Shown here: positions 7,577 to 17,802 of the stretch, in pieces
How positions within the stretch are numbered: position 1 is the stretch's first letter
Layout of the letters: every line of letters begins with the position of its first letter
From: Vibrio sp. S9_S30
GTDB taxonomy: Bacteria; Pseudomonadota; Gammaproteobacteria; Enterobacterales; Vibrionaceae
Assembly: GCF_014694455.1 (NCBI RefSeq)
Contig: NZ_JAAUWT010000002.1
Span: forward strand, 1-64,000
Length of the DNA: 64,000 nt
Direction of reading: 5' to 3'
The notes under the pieces: generated by a model
The model's input: the letters and a program-made list of their open reading frames with translations, nothing else
What the model was told of the DNA's origin: nothing
Database searches by the model: none
Program-made: the position numbers and the translations under genes

Positions 7577-8488
7577 TCACTCGCTATGCGGCAATCCACC
7601 CAAGGCTTCATAAAGCGATGGCAGAAATGCACTGAATTCACCACACATCAGTGAGAAATCGGCATCAAACCTTGCAGCTTGATCCTCTCGTGGGATATCT
7701 TCATTTTGATCTTTTAATTCATCGCTGAATTTTAAGCGCTTAATACTGCCGTCTTCCGAGAGAACAAATTCAATTCGATCTTCCCAGTTTAGTGCAAGCT
7801 TCGTAACAAGCTTGTCTGCTTCAATATGAGATAAGATCTCATTCGCAGAGAGCTCCTGCTTTTTACAACGGATAACGCCACCGTCTTCTAAAGATGACTT
7901 TAGCTCAGCTTCATCTAAAATGGTAAAGCCTGATGCGGCATGAGATGATTTCACCCACTCTGTCATCGTCGATTCAACGGCTTGTTCCGGAATGGCTGGA
8001 ATAACAGGTAGGCTACCCATGGTTTTACGAAGTAGTGCAAGGACATCTTCCGCTTTTTTATAGCTGCTGGCATCAACCAGAATAAAGCCTTCTTTCGGTA
8101 AGATAAGGACGAAGGTAACGTTACTTTTACTGAATGCGCGTGGAAGTAAATCAATAATGATGTCTTCTTTTAACGTGTCTTTTTCTTTTTTCTTCAGCGG
8201 GCGACCTTCTTCTGTCTCCATCGCCTCCACTTTCGTGTTGAGAGAGTCTTTAATCACGGAAGCAGGGAGCATCTTTTCTTCTTTCTTAGCACAGATAAGA
8301 ATTTGATTATCAGACACATGAGTCATCATGTCCCCATGTCTGCCCATGGCAGTGGTCCAGCCAAACTTTTGTTTATCTTGGCTGCCACAGGGAGTAAAAC
8401 GGAATTCTTGCAGCTGTTCTTCCAATTTCTCGGCATTAAATTCGATACCACGATTGAAGCGATATACTAGGCAGTTCTTAAACCACAT
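7577..8488 (-). CDS. rdgC: RdgC: recombination-associated DNA-binding protein
   Basis: The product is taken as 303 residues starting [13 protein letters not shown], which matches the usual RdgC start and the E. coli length. An ATG four codons upstream (8500) is also possible. The FTPCGSQDK and [16 protein letters not shown] motifs are typical of the family. RdgC forms a ring-shaped dimer on DNA and restrains RecA. It is divergent from phoB, sharing a spacer of about 180 bp. Confidence 0.9.
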   Translation of the reverse strand: MWFKNCLVYRFNRGIEFNAEKLEEQLQEFRFTPCGSQDKQKFGWTTAMGRHGDMMTHVSDNQILICAKKEEKMLPASVIKDSLNTKVEAMETEEGRPLKKKEKDTLKEDIIIDLLPRAFSKSNVTFVLILPKEGFILVDASSYKKAEDVLALLRKTMGSLPVIPAIPEQAVESTMTEWVKSSHAASGFTILDEAELKSSLEDGGVIRCKKQELSANEILSHIEADKLVTKLALNWEDRIEFVLSEDGSIKRLKFSDELKDQNEDIPREDQAARFDADFSLMCGEFSAFLPSLYEALGGLPHSE

Positions 8489-8601
8489 ATCTGATCTCAT
8501 CTCTTTCTGTTTAGAGGGCTGATGATAGGGGATTTTTTCCCCGTTGTCTTATTAGACTGAGGAAAAATCATAATGAAAGTTATATGAAAATTTGTTTTCG
8601 A

Positions 8602-8619
8602 AGGTCACAAAAGTGTCAT
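8602..8619 (+). promoter_or_regulatory. Pho box of the phoB promoter
   Basis: AGGTCAC-AAAA-GTGTCAT has the 7-4-7 layout of the PhoB operator (CTGTCAT-A-A-A-W-CTGTCAY). It ends 10 bp before a good -10 hexamer (gataat, 8630-8635), which is the geometry of PhoB-activated promoters lacking a -35. phoB is therefore likely autoregulated. The phoB start codon lies at 8671. Confidence 0.8.
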
Positions 8620-8670
8620 AATTAATCATGATAATGCATGACGTTGATTAAATTTAGAGGTAATTCAATT

Positions 8671-9360
8671 ATGTCTAGAAGGATTCTGGTGGTTGAAGAT
8701 GAAGCACCGATCAGAGAGATGCTGTGTTTTGTACTTGAACAAAAAGGGTACCAAGCTGTTGAAGCGGAAGATTACGATACCGCCATCAGCAAGTTATGTG
8801 AACCATACCCAGACCTGATTCTGTTGGATTGGATGTTACCAGGTGGCTCAGGCATTAACTTTATTAAGCACTTAAAGCGCGAAGACCTGACCAAAAATAT
8901 TCCGGTCATCATGCTGACAGCGCGTGGTGAAGAAGAGGACAAGGTGCGCGGACTGGAAGTTGGGGCCGATGATTACATCACGAAACCCTTTTCACCTAAA
9001 GAGCTGATCGCTCGATTGAAAGCCGTTATCCGTCGTGTTACACCTACTGCGCTTGAAGACATTATTGATGTTCAAGGGCTAAAACTAGACCCAGTGTCAC
9101 ACCGAGTGACAGCCAATGAGGAAGCATTGGATATGGGGCCGACGGAATTTAAAATGCTGCATTTCTTCATGACTCACCAAGAGCGTGTATATAGTCGCGA
9201 ACAGTTGCTTAATAACGTTTGGGGTACCAACGTATACGTTGAGGATCGTACAGTAGATGTGCACATTCGCCGTCTTCGCAAAGCACTTGAAGGTGCAGGG
9301 CATGATAAGCTAGTACAAACTGTGCGTGGTGCTGGCTACCGCTTTTCTACACGCATTTAG
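8671..9360 (+). CDS. phoB: PhoB: phosphate-response transcriptional activator
   Basis: This is a 229-residue OmpR/PhoB-type response regulator, the same length as E. coli PhoB. The receiver domain (1-120) holds Asp10, Glu11, the phospho-acceptor Asp53 (LLDWMLPG) and Lys near 105. The winged-helix DNA-binding domain (about 130-225) ends [14 protein letters not shown]. The start at 8671 was chosen over an in-frame ATG at 8638, which would overlap the promoter -10 region. It forms an operon with phoR and a pstS gene. Confidence 0.96.
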   Translation: MSRRILVVEDEAPIREMLCFVLEQKGYQAVEAEDYDTAISKLCEPYPDLILLDWMLPGGSGINFIKHLKREDLTKNIPVIMLTARGEEEDKVRGLEVGADDYITKPFSPKELIARLKAVIRRVTPTALEDIIDVQGLKLDPVSHRVTANEEALDMGPTEFKMLHFFMTHQERVYSREQLLNNVWGTNVYVEDRTVDVHIRRLRKALEGAGHDKLVQTVRGAGYRFSTRI

Positions 9361-9378
9361 GAACAAAGCGGAGAGCGA

Positions 9379-10686
9379 ATGGTAGAAAGGTTTTCGTGGA
9401 AAAAGCTAGTTTGGTCGCTGGCTTTTTTTTACCTACCTTGGGTTGTGGTAGGTTGGATATTTGGTCATATGCCGTGGTTGCTGCTCGCTGCGACGGCGAT
9501 TCAGCTTGGGTGGCAGTTACATAACCAAGTTCGGTTATCTACATGGATTTGGGACGACAAACGCCTAACCCCCCCAGCCGGAACGGGCATGTGGGAATCT
9601 CTATTTAATGGGATCTATCGTATCCAGCAAAGGCAAAGGAAAAAGCGAAAAGAGCTGACGAACCTTATTCGCCGCTTCCGTAATGGTGCGGAATCTCTGC
9701 CCGATGCGGTGGTGGTATTCCGAGGAGAAGGCAATATTGTATGGTGCAATAAACTTGCTCAGCATCTATTAGGATTTCGATGGCCAGACGATTCAGGGCA
9801 ACCTATTTCGAATCTTATCCGCACTCCAGACTTTATCAAGTACTTAAGTAAGCAGGATTTTTCAGAACCGTTGGAGATGCGTTCGCCTTTAAATTTGGAA
9901 CGCATTCTTGAGCTCCGCATCGTGCCTTATACCGAAGGTGAACACTTGATGGTGGTACGTGATGTTTCTCAGGTAAAACAGCTGGAAGGCATGCGACGCA
10001 ATTTCTTTGCGAATGTATCCCATGAACTGCGCACTCCTATGACGGTGCTTCAGGGGTATCTAGAGATGACTCAAGACCCAGAAATGTTGGTGGGACCAAT
10101 GTGGGGAAAAGCCCATGGTGTGATGACTGAGCAGCTTAATCGCATGAACAGTTTGGTTGATCAACTTCTCACACTCTCGAAAATTGAAGCGGCACCCATG
10201 CATGAATTGGATGAGGTTGTGAATGTTCCCGCGATGCTTGAAGTTCTTGAGAAAGAGGCATTAACCTTGAGCGGAGACAACCAGCATGTACTCAAATTTA
10301 ACGTAGATCCAAAGCTGAGAGTCTTGGGAGATGAGGATCAGCTCCGAAGCGCCATTTCCAATTTGGTATATAACGCAGTGAAGTACACGCCTCCTGGCGC
10401 CGAGGTTACGGTTCAATGGCGGAATACACCCAATGGCCCCGAGTTAAAAGTGTCTGATACGGGGGAGGGTATTGAACCTCAGCATATTCATCGTTTGACG
10501 GAGCGTTTCTATCGAATAGATAAGGCGCGTTCAAGGGAAACTGGCGGGAGTGGGCTTGGGTTGGCTATTGTAAAACATGCGTTGAGCCATCATGACTCGC
10601 ATCTCGATATTCAAAGTGAAGTTGGAAAGGGAAGTTGTTTTTCTTTTGTGCTCCCTAAGAAGTTGTCGGTAGAGTCCTTCCGATGA
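9379..10686 (+). CDS. phoR: PhoR: phosphate-sensing histidine kinase
   Basis: This 435-residue inner-membrane kinase has two close N-terminal membrane helices (about 10-45), a PAS domain (about 100-195), a HisKA dimerisation helix with His215 ([14 protein letters not shown]) and an ATPase domain ([29 protein letters not shown]). It lacks a large periplasmic sensor, as expected, because PhoR reads phosphate through the Pst transporter and PhoU. Its stop overlaps the next start (ATGA), so the substrate-binding protein downstream is translationally coupled. Confidence 0.95.
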   Translation: MVERFSWKKLVWSLAFFYLPWVVVGWIFGHMPWLLLAATAIQLGWQLHNQVRLSTWIWDDKRLTPPAGTGMWESLFNGIYRIQQRQRKKRKELTNLIRRFRNGAESLPDAVVVFRGEGNIVWCNKLAQHLLGFRWPDDSGQPISNLIRTPDFIKYLSKQDFSEPLEMRSPLNLERILELRIVPYTEGEHLMVVRDVSQVKQLEGMRRNFFANVSHELRTPMTVLQGYLEMTQDPEMLVGPMWGKAHGVMTEQLNRMNSLVDQLLTLSKIEAAPMHELDEVVNVPAMLEVLEKEALTLSGDNQHVLKFNVDPKLRVLGDEDQLRSAISNLVYNAVKYTPPGAEVTVQWRNTPNGPELKVSDTGEGIEPQHIHRLTERFYRIDKARSRETGGSGLGLAIVKHALSHHDSHLDIQSEVGKGSCFSFVLPKKLSVESFR

Positions 10687-11630
10687 GAAATGTCGTTTTT
10701 TTATTCACCACATTACTTTTCTCTCAGCTTATGCATGCAGAGGAGGCTTTGGAGCCTTACCAAAAAGTGAACGGAATATCCGGAAACCTATCTTCTGTCG
10801 GCTCCGATACATTAGCAAGCCTGATGACATCTTGGGTCGAAGAGTTTAACGATATTTATCCTAATATAAATGTGCAAGTTCAAGCATCAGGTTCATCAAC
10901 GGCAACCCCCGCCTTAGTCGAAGAAACAGCTCAGTTTGGACCAATGAGTCGATCTATGCGCGTTCGTGAAGTAGAAGCATTTGAGCGTCAGCATGGTTAT
11001 AAGCCGACAGCGTTAAGAGTGGCGATTGATGCCATTGGTATTTTTGTACACCGTGATAACACCATACGAGGTCTTAATTTCACTCAGATCGACAGTATTT
11101 TCTCATCAACATTGCGTTGTGGCGCAAAAGAGCCCGTTCAAAACTGGCAACAATTGGGTATTGAGCAAGAGTGGGCAAAAAGGCGCTTGCAGCTGTTCGG
11201 GCGTAACTCTGTGTCGGGGACCTACGGTTACTTCAAGAAAAACGCCTTGTGCGGTGGGGATTTCAAACGAAACGTGAATGAGCAGCCAGGAAGTGCTTCG
11301 GTCGTTCAATCGGTCGCATCCTCCATTAATTCGATTGGTTACTCAGGGGTAGGTTACTTGGTCTCTGGGGTTCGGCTCCTGCCTATCGCCAATCAAGGTA
11401 ATGATTTTGTAGAGGCTAGCCGAGATAACATTCTTTCAGGTGTTTACCCACTTTCCCGCTTTCTATACGTCTACGTGAATAAGAACCCGACAAAGCCGTT
11501 AGGTGCTTTAGAGGCGGAGTTCATTCGTTACATTTTTTCTGAACAAGGGCAAGCGCTTGTGTCAAAAAATGGCTATGTCCCCATTTCATATAAGATGGCA
11601 CAAGCCGAGTTAGAAAAAGTCGGACTTTGA
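10683..11630 (+). CDS. pstS: PstS-type phosphate-binding protein
   Basis: A 315-residue protein with a signal peptide (about 1-19, ending LMHA|EE) and the phosphate-binding family elements [10 protein letters not shown] near the N-terminus, [11 protein letters not shown], and [13 protein letters not shown]. It captures phosphate in the periplasm for a Pst permease. It is encoded with phoBR rather than directly before pstC, from which it is separated by ppx and ppk on the other strand, as in other vibrios. It is the likely partner of the pstCAB genes at 15569-20276. Confidence 0.9.
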   Translation: MRNVVFLFTTLLFSQLMHAEEALEPYQKVNGISGNLSSVGSDTLASLMTSWVEEFNDIYPNINVQVQASGSSTATPALVEETAQFGPMSRSMRVREVEAFERQHGYKPTALRVAIDAIGIFVHRDNTIRGLNFTQIDSIFSSTLRCGAKEPVQNWQQLGIEQEWAKRRLQLFGRNSVSGTYGYFKKNALCGGDFKRNVNEQPGSASVVQSVASSINSIGYSGVGYLVSGVRLLPIANQGNDFVEASRDNILSGVYPLSRFLYVYVNKNPTKPLGALEAEFIRYIFSEQGQALVSKNGYVPISYKMAQAELEKVGL

Positions 11631-11700
11631 CTTTTAGTCTGATTTGAACTCTAGCCGACTTAAGATTTAGCCGATTTAAGTTTTGAAAGGTTTATGGCTC

Positions 11701-13197
11701 TTAGTAATCTAGAAGCCAATCCGCGGTCTTCCAGATTTCTTTTTCGAGAGCTAAGTCGGCTTCCAGAAGTTTGTTTTCTTTTAGCCAGTTTTTATCGCTG
11801 CACTTCAAGCACCATGTTTCTTCAACTAATTCAATTTGAATGTTAGGTGGAGGTGCGTCATTCCTTTGTCCGTTAATCAGCACCGCCAGCCGCATAATGC
11901 GTATTAACGGAAGGATTTGCTTTGTTTTAAATAAGACAAATTCTGGTAACTCATGAAGCTTGAGTGCTTTGCGCTGAAAGCGTGCCAGTGTCGCTAATAC
12001 CAGTTGCTGCTCCTGATTAAACCCCGGCATATTGGTGTTTTTTAGAATGTACTCAGAATGGCGATGAAAACCTTGATAGCTAATACTTAATCCCACTTCA
12101 TGCAACAAAGCCCCCCAACCAAGTAAATCAAATAACTCGCTGGATTTTTTGATACCAATGTGAGGGGCTAATTGTTTAAGAAACGTATTGGCTTGTTTAC
12201 GGACTTTGTCTGCATGTTCCAAATCGGTCAAATGTTTTCGTGCTAGGTTTTCGGTTGTTCGCATACGAATATCACTTCGCTTAAATCGTTCTTCCATTTC
12301 GTAAAGCAACCCTTCACGTAATGCACCTGAAGAAAAATGCAGCTTTTCAATAGAAAGGGCTTTAAAAATACCTTCGAGGATCACCACACCAGCAGCAAAG
12401 ACGGGTTGCCTTTCTTCCGTCAGACCCGGCAATGAAATGGCATCAATAGATTCAAATTTCAGTAACTCATCAATCAGCTTTTGGAGCCTTTTCAGTGTAA
12501 TAATGCCATCTTCGTGGCCCATATTGATTAACACTTCTCGTACCGCTTTTGTTGTGCCAGATGAGCCTATGGCGACATCCCAACCGTGCTTTCTATATTG
12601 ATTGGTCAGAGATTCTAAGCGTTGTTCAACCGCAATTTCGGCCCGGTTGAAATTCTTGCGATTGAGTTTACCGTTCGTAAAATATTGGTTGGTAAAACTG
12701 ACACAACCCATCCGTTTGCTGTTGATCATCGTGGGCTCGAAACCCGTTCCAATGATCATTTCAGTACTCCCGCCACCAATATCAATGACCAATTTGGTCT
12801 CAGATTCAGGCTGAGTGTGAGCGACACCTGTGTAGATTAAGCGACCTTCTTCAAGACCGGATATGATTTCTATGGGAAAGGGGAGAATATTGGCAGCTCG
12901 TTGAATGAATATATGTGCGTTATTGGCTTGCCTTAGAGTGTGGGTGGCTGCAATACGCACATTGTTTTGGGCGAACCCCTGTAGGCGTTCAGCAAATATG
13001 GTTAAGCAATCTAATCCACGTTGCATTGCTGCATTGTCGATATTGTTTAAATCATCTAATCCGGATGCTAATCTGACTCGTTGCTTATGGCGGCTGACAA
13101 TCTGCAAATCTTGTTCAACGACTTTAGCCACGACCATATGGAAGCTATTTGATCCCAAGTCGATAGCGGCAATATCTCTCGATTCAATGTTTGTCAT
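11701..13197 (-). CDS. ppx: Ppx: exopolyphosphatase (Ppx/GppA family)
   Basis: The 498-residue product starts [20 protein letters not shown] with the sugar-kinase/HSP70-fold phosphate loop. It continues with the [11 protein letters not shown] loop near 150 and a C-terminal HD-like helical domain (about 320-498). It removes phosphate from polyphosphate chain ends, or hydrolyses pppGpp in GppA-like members; pairing with ppk favours Ppx. The start overlaps the last 14 bases of ppk. A longer form starting at 13239 would add 14 basic residues and overlap ppk more. Confidence 0.92.
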   Translation of the reverse strand: MTNIESRDIAAIDLGSNSFHMVVAKVVEQDLQIVSRHKQRVRLASGLDDLNNIDNAAMQRGLDCLTIFAERLQGFAQNNVRIAATHTLRQANNAHIFIQRAANILPFPIEIISGLEEGRLIYTGVAHTQPESETKLVIDIGGGSTEMIIGTGFEPTMINSKRMGCVSFTNQYFTNGKLNRKNFNRAEIAVEQRLESLTNQYRKHGWDVAIGSSGTTKAVREVLINMGHEDGIITLKRLQKLIDELLKFESIDAISLPGLTEERQPVFAAGVVILEGIFKALSIEKLHFSSGALREGLLYEMEERFKRSDIRMRTTENLARKHLTDLEHADKVRKQANTFLKQLAPHIGIKKSSELFDLLGWGALLHEVGLSISYQGFHRHSEYILKNTNMPGFNQEQQLVLATLARFQRKALKLHELPEFVLFKTKQILPLIRIMRLAVLINGQRNDAPPPNIQIELVEETWCLKCSDKNWLKENKLLEADLALEKEIWKTADWLLDY

Positions 13198-15283
13198 GAT
13201 TAATAGAACATGCCATTTTTTTCCTTTCCTGTTTTTCAATGTGCTTCAAATACTCATAAATAGCAATTTGTGAGCGAATTTTTCTTTTATTTCCACGTGG
13301 TACGTAGGCATTACTCATTTCTTTATCGATTCGTCGGGCTTTTACCGTGTCGGTAAAGTGAAGGTTGACGATATCAATGATTCTTTGTTTTAGTTTTGGG
13401 TCGGTTATGGGGGTGGCAACTTCAATGCGATGATCGACATTTCGGGTCATCCAATCCGCTGAAGAAATATAAACGAGAGGATCGCCACCATTTTCAGTAA
13501 TTAACACACGAGGGTGCTCTAAAAATCGGTCGACAATGCTTATTATTTGAATATTCTCACTGACGCCTTCAACGCCGGGCACTAAAGCACACATACCACG
13601 GATCACCATCCGTATCTTCACGCCAGCGTTGTTTGCACTGTACAGTTTGTTCACTAGCCCTTTGTCGGCTAAGTTGTTCATTTTTAAAGTTATGTTTGCA
13701 GGCTTCCCTGCTTGGGCTTGAGCCATTTCGTTGTCAATAAGTCGATACAATGCTTGTCTTGAGTTGCTTGGCGATACAATGAGTTCAGTAAACGTCACCG
13801 GACGATATGGGTTTTCGATGTAACCAAAGACGTTACGAACTTCATTGGTGATTTCTTTTTTGGCGGTTAGCAAAGAAAAGTCGGTGTAAATCCGAGCCGT
13901 TTCTTCATGAAAATTACCGGTTCCAATGTGTGCGTAACGCGTTATTTCCTCCTCCTCTCTGCGGCTAATCAGCAGCAATTTAGCGTGAATTTTTAGGCCA
14001 GGAGCCCCAAAAACGACTTGAATACCCGCTTCCGTTAAGACACGAGACCATTCAATATTCACTTCTTCATCAAATCTAGCTTGTAGCTCGATGACAACCG
14101 TGACTTGTTTGCCGTTATGCACCGCATCAATCAAAGAGTGGAGCAAGCGCGAGTTCTTTCCAACGCGATAGATATTGATCTTAATGGATACTACTTTTGG
14201 ATCGAAAGAGGCTTGCCTTACAAACTCATTGATATGCTCAAATGTATGGTACGGGTAGTGAAGCAGAATATCTTGTTCGCGTAGGGTCTTAAAGGCATTG
14301 GTGTGTCGATCAAAATCGGTCGATCGTATTGGCGGTAGTGGTTTGTTCTCTAAGTGACTTCTCCCGACATTAGGGAAATCAATAAAGTCTTTAAAATTGT
14401 GGTAGCGTCCGCCAGGAATGAGGCTATCGAAATTGGAGATGTGTAATTTCTGGCATAAAAAGGTGAGCATTCCCTCTGGCATATCTCGCTGATAAATGAA
14501 ACGCACAGGCATTGCTGTAAGACGTTGACTCAAGCCTTCAGACATTTGTTCCAATAAGCTGTGTTCCAGTTCATGGCTCAAATCGTATTCGGCGTCTCGT
14601 GTCATTTTCATTGCGTAGCACTTGAGCTCATCGTACTCGAAAAAGCCTCGGAATATGTCGTCCAAGCAACACCGGATAATGTTGTCGATCAGAATAATCG
14701 TTGTGCGTTTCTTACCTTTTTGCTCTGGCATCACAACAAAACGCGGTAGATTATCCGTTGGAATTTCCACTAAAGCATACAACGGTGTGGCATTGCCCCG
14801 CATTTCCACGCTCAGGTAAGAGTATTCGTCTTTCAGAAATTGCAGTACGTCGATGTCATCCGTCATCAGCAATGGCGTAATGTAGGGAAGAACATCGTTC
14901 TGGAAGTATTGCCTAATCCATTTTTCCTGATGTTCATTTAACTGAGTTTCATTGACGAGGAATATTTGGCACCTTGCCATTTCCACAATCAGTTCGTTGT
15001 AGCGTTCATCAAAATCTTGATTAAGCTTCAGTGCTTTGGATTGCATCTTACTCAGTAAACGCTGGGATTGGTCATTTCCTCCTCGTTCTTGGTTAATAAG
15101 AATGCGGCGTTTCACGTCGGCAAATCTTACTTTGTAAAATTCATCTAGATTGTTAGAGAATATTCCGAGAAAGCGGACCCTTTCGATGAGCGGGACACTT
15201 TTGTCTGCGGTTTCCTGCAATACTCGCTCATTAAATGAAAGCCAGCTAAGTTCTTTTTCAACATACAACTTTTCTGCGCTCAT
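13184..15283 (-). CDS. ppk: Ppk1: polyphosphate kinase
   Basis: This 699-residue protein has the Ppk1 layout: N-domain ([18 protein letters not shown]), head domain, and two phospholipase-D-like C-domains with catalytic histidines in KIHAKLLLI and [15 protein letters not shown]. It reversibly moves the gamma phosphate of ATP onto polyphosphate. The ppk-ppx pair runs opposite to the flanking phosphate genes. No PhoB site reading toward ppk was found in the 285 bp upstream. Confidence 0.95.
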   Translation of the reverse strand: MSAEKLYVEKELSWLSFNERVLQETADKSVPLIERVRFLGIFSNNLDEFYKVRFADVKRRILINQERGGNDQSQRLLSKMQSKALKLNQDFDERYNELIVEMARCQIFLVNETQLNEHQEKWIRQYFQNDVLPYITPLLMTDDIDVLQFLKDEYSYLSVEMRGNATPLYALVEIPTDNLPRFVVMPEQKGKKRTTIILIDNIIRCCLDDIFRGFFEYDELKCYAMKMTRDAEYDLSHELEHSLLEQMSEGLSQRLTAMPVRFIYQRDMPEGMLTFLCQKLHISNFDSLIPGGRYHNFKDFIDFPNVGRSHLENKPLPPIRSTDFDRHTNAFKTLREQDILLHYPYHTFEHINEFVRQASFDPKVVSIKINIYRVGKNSRLLHSLIDAVHNGKQVTVVIELQARFDEEVNIEWSRVLTEAGIQVVFGAPGLKIHAKLLLISRREEEEITRYAHIGTGNFHEETARIYTDFSLLTAKKEITNEVRNVFGYIENPYRPVTFTELIVSPSNSRQALYRLIDNEMAQAQAGKPANITLKMNNLADKGLVNKLYSANNAGVKIRMVIRGMCALVPGVEGVSENIQIISIVDRFLEHPRVLITENGGDPLVYISSADWMTRNVDHRIEVATPITDPKLKQRIIDIVNLHFTDTVKARRIDKEMSNAYVPRGNKRKIRSQIAIYEYLKHIEKQERKKMACSINHDKH

Positions 15284-15343
15284 ACATTCTTCCAGATTGA
15301 GGTATCGGTTGACGATTCATTCAATTAAATTGTGTTTATAACG

Positions 15344-15379
15344 TTTTTATTCGAGCATGCATTTTTATTCGAGTATGCA
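15344..15379. repeat. 18-bp tandem repeat in the ppk-pstC intergenic region
   Basis: Two head-to-tail copies of tttttattcgag[c/t]atgca (15344-15361 and 15362-15379) differ at one base. A 12-base inverted partial copy, actcgaataaaa, lies at 15508-15519. The repeats flank the Pho box at 15426 and could be binding sites for an unidentified regulator of ppk or pstC. Confidence 0.6.
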
Positions 15380-15425
15380 ATTGCATTAGGCAGGAGCGTG
15401 TAAATCTTAAGGATTTATCGGAAGT

Positions 15426-15443
15426 CTGTAATATTTTTGTCAT
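15426..15443 (+). promoter_or_regulatory. Pho box of the pstC promoter
   Basis: CTGTAAT-ATTT-TTGTCAT fits the PhoB operator with two direct repeats 11 bp apart. A -10 hexamer (tattat, 15454-15459) begins after 10 bp, the same geometry as before phoB. It should drive pstCAB-phoU under phosphate starvation. The leader to pstC is about 100 nt. Confidence 0.8.
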
Positions 15444-15568
15444 CCAATCGACATATTATGACACTGGACTAAGCTACACACCTTGTGCCGCGATTAAAAT
15501 GCTTAAAACTCGAATAAAATTTAACCGAGAAAGGTCAACAGACTCTAATAAAAGGTAGACCATAAGAG

Positions 15569-17776
15569 ATGCTCCACACAGAATTTTCATTAAAAGAACG
15601 CGATCGTAAGCGGTTGATAAAAGACCGATTGATGAGATGCGTAGTGAAAGTTGGTGGCGTCAGTGTACTAATCGCCTTGCTGTTGATATTTTTCTATTTA
15701 TTGCTCATGGTATTGCCCGTCTTTTCTTCAGCGAATATTGAGCGTGTTTCCAGCATACCCGTTTCATTTTCTAATACGTCAATTTTAACTTCAAACAAGC
15801 CGATAGCGGCAGGTGTGGATGATTATGGTCAGCTAGGCTATTTCCTTACTGATGCTGGGGAACTCGCCTTTATCGATCTGACCGATGGTCGCCTTGTTCA
15901 GTCTCAACCCATTTCTACTAACGTTCTTTCTTACGCAGGTATGCCTGCCAGTTTGGGGTGGCATGCCTTCGTTTCGGGAAAGGAGGGCATTAATGCGGTT
16001 AAACCCAGCTTTTCGGTGCAGTTTAATGCTCAAGGTCGTGTTATCACGCCAAGGGTTAATGTCGCCAATTATGAGATCCCCGCAGACTTTGCTAGTGAGA
16101 TTCAAGTGGTGTCTAAGTTTGCCTTTGCGATTACTGATGAAAGTGCGACTTTTGCCGTTTTGAATGACCGTAATCAGCTTTTCAGCTGGCGAGAAAGCGA
16201 TGGTGAATCCTTTAACTCTGCGGTACTCGGACCGATGGAAAATGTTGTTGATATTAAAATGTCTCCGGATGGACGACAGCTATTCCTATTGACTCCGCAA
16301 GAAATCATCGTAATGGCGTGGATTCCTGAGAAAGGGTTTTCCGTACGAGAAATGTTGGATGCGACACGAGGAGAGGATAAACGTGCTTTATCCATGTCAT
16401 TGTTAGCCGGAGCGCAATCGGTACTCATTCGTTATACCGATAATACCGTTGCTCAATGGTTTGATGTCTTGAAAGATCGCATCCGGACGTTGACGTTTAT
16501 CCGCGATTTTGCATTGTCTGGTACTGCCGAATTATTATTGCCAGAGTACTATCGAAAAGGTTTCTATGCTTTTGATAGCAAAGGCACGGTAGAGAATTTT
16601 TATACCACCAGTGAAGAAAAAACGTTCTCTGCTCGGCTATTGCAAGAAGGCGTACAAATTGCTGCGGTATCCAGTAATGAAGATAGCTTGCTGGTGATGG
16701 GTGAAAATCGCATTGATGTTTATTCGGTTGATAACGAATACCCTGAAATCTCATTTTCTGCGCTATGGCAATCTGTTTGGTATGAAGGCTATCCAGCGCC
16801 ACAGTATGTGTGGCAGTCTACGTCGGGGAGTGATGATTTTGAAGCAAAATTCAGTTTAGCTCCGATTGCATTTGGGACGTTGAAAGCGGCATTGTTTGCC
16901 ATGATTTTCGCCGTTCCCATCGCTGTGCTAGGTGCTATTTACACCGCCTATTTTATGTCTACACCGATGCGAAAAGTCGTCAAGCCAGCCATAGAGATTA
17001 TGGAAGCGTTGCCAACAGTCATTATTGGCTTCTTGGCTGGATTGTGGTTGGCTCCCGTTATTGAGTCGCATTTACCTTCAACTTTGGCTTTGATTATCTT
17101 ATTGCCTTTATCGACCATTCTCGTTGGTTGGCTCTGGCACCAACTGCCCTCAAAGTGGTTGTCCGAAGTGCCGAATGGATTGCATGGGTTGATTCTTGTG
17201 CCCACGCTGTTGTTGGTGACGTTTGGTATCGTTTCGTTTAGCCATGAAATTGAGCGCTTTTTGTTTGGCGGTGATGTGCGGGTTTATTTGGCGAGCATTG
17301 GCATCGACTATGACCAAAGAAACGCGCTTGTGGTTGGGTTAGCGATGGGGTTTGCGGTGATTCCAACGATATTTACTATCGCCGAAGATGCGATTTTCTC
17401 GGTCCCCAAACATTTATCCGATGGTTCCTTGGCATTAGGGGCGACCAAATGGCAAACCTTGGTGTACGTTGTATTACTTACGGCTAGCCCTGGTATTTTT
17501 TCCGCTGTGATGATGGGACTTGGTCGAGCCGTGGGTGAAACCATGATTGTTTTAATGGCGACGGGCAATACACCAATAATGGATTGGAATATTTTTGAAG
17601 GGATGCGCAGTCTGTCTGCCACCATTGCCATTGAAATGCCTGAGTCTGATGTGGGCAGTTCCCATTATCGTTTATTGTTTCTTGCTGCCTTGATTCTTTT
17701 TGTATTTACATTTTTTGTGAACTCTTTGGCTGAGTGGGTAAGGCAGCGCTTGAGAGACAAATACCGCGCACTATGA
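15569..17776 (+). CDS. pstC: PstC: phosphate ABC transporter permease with a large extra domain
   Basis: At 735 residues this is more than twice the length of E. coli PstC. A membrane helix (about 30-53) is followed by some 370 residues rich in beta-type sequence, probably a periplasmic propeller-like domain. The permease domain (about 430-735) has five or six membrane helices, MEALPTVIIGFLAG, and the ATPase-coupling EAA loop [15 protein letters not shown]. Enlarged PstC proteins are known in Vibrio and Pseudomonas. The role of the insert is unknown. Confidence 0.92.
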   Translation: MLHTEFSLKERDRKRLIKDRLMRCVVKVGGVSVLIALLLIFFYLLLMVLPVFSSANIERVSSIPVSFSNTSILTSNKPIAAGVDDYGQLGYFLTDAGELAFIDLTDGRLVQSQPISTNVLSYAGMPASLGWHAFVSGKEGINAVKPSFSVQFNAQGRVITPRVNVANYEIPADFASEIQVVSKFAFAITDESATFAVLNDRNQLFSWRESDGESFNSAVLGPMENVVDIKMSPDGRQLFLLTPQEIIVMAWIPEKGFSVREMLDATRGEDKRALSMSLLAGAQSVLIRYTDNTVAQWFDVLKDRIRTLTFIRDFALSGTAELLLPEYYRKGFYAFDSKGTVENFYTTSEEKTFSARLLQEGVQIAAVSSNEDSLLVMGENRIDVYSVDNEYPEISFSALWQSVWYEGYPAPQYVWQSTSGSDDFEAKFSLAPIAFGTLKAALFAMIFAVPIAVLGAIYTAYFMSTPMRKVVKPAIEIMEALPTVIIGFLAGLWLAPVIESHLPSTLALIILLPLSTILVGWLWHQLPSKWLSEVPNGLHGLILVPTLLLVTFGIVSFSHEIERFLFGGDVRVYLASIGIDYDQRNALVVGLAMGFAVIPTIFTIAEDAIFSVPKHLSDGSLALGATKWQTLVYVVLLTASPGIFSAVMMGLGRAVGETMIVLMATGNTPIMDWNIFEGMRSLSATIAIEMPESDVGSSHYRLLFLAALILFVFTFFVNSLAEWVRQRLRDKYRAL

Positions 17777-17802
17777 TGGCGTATGTTAAGTGAGAGTTTT
17801 TA

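Noticed and set aside
15421..15470. A minus-strand Pho box for ppk (gtgtcataatatgtcg)
   Set aside because: The two half-sites are 10 rather than 11 bp apart and the second lacks the final A, so it does not fit the PhoB operator.
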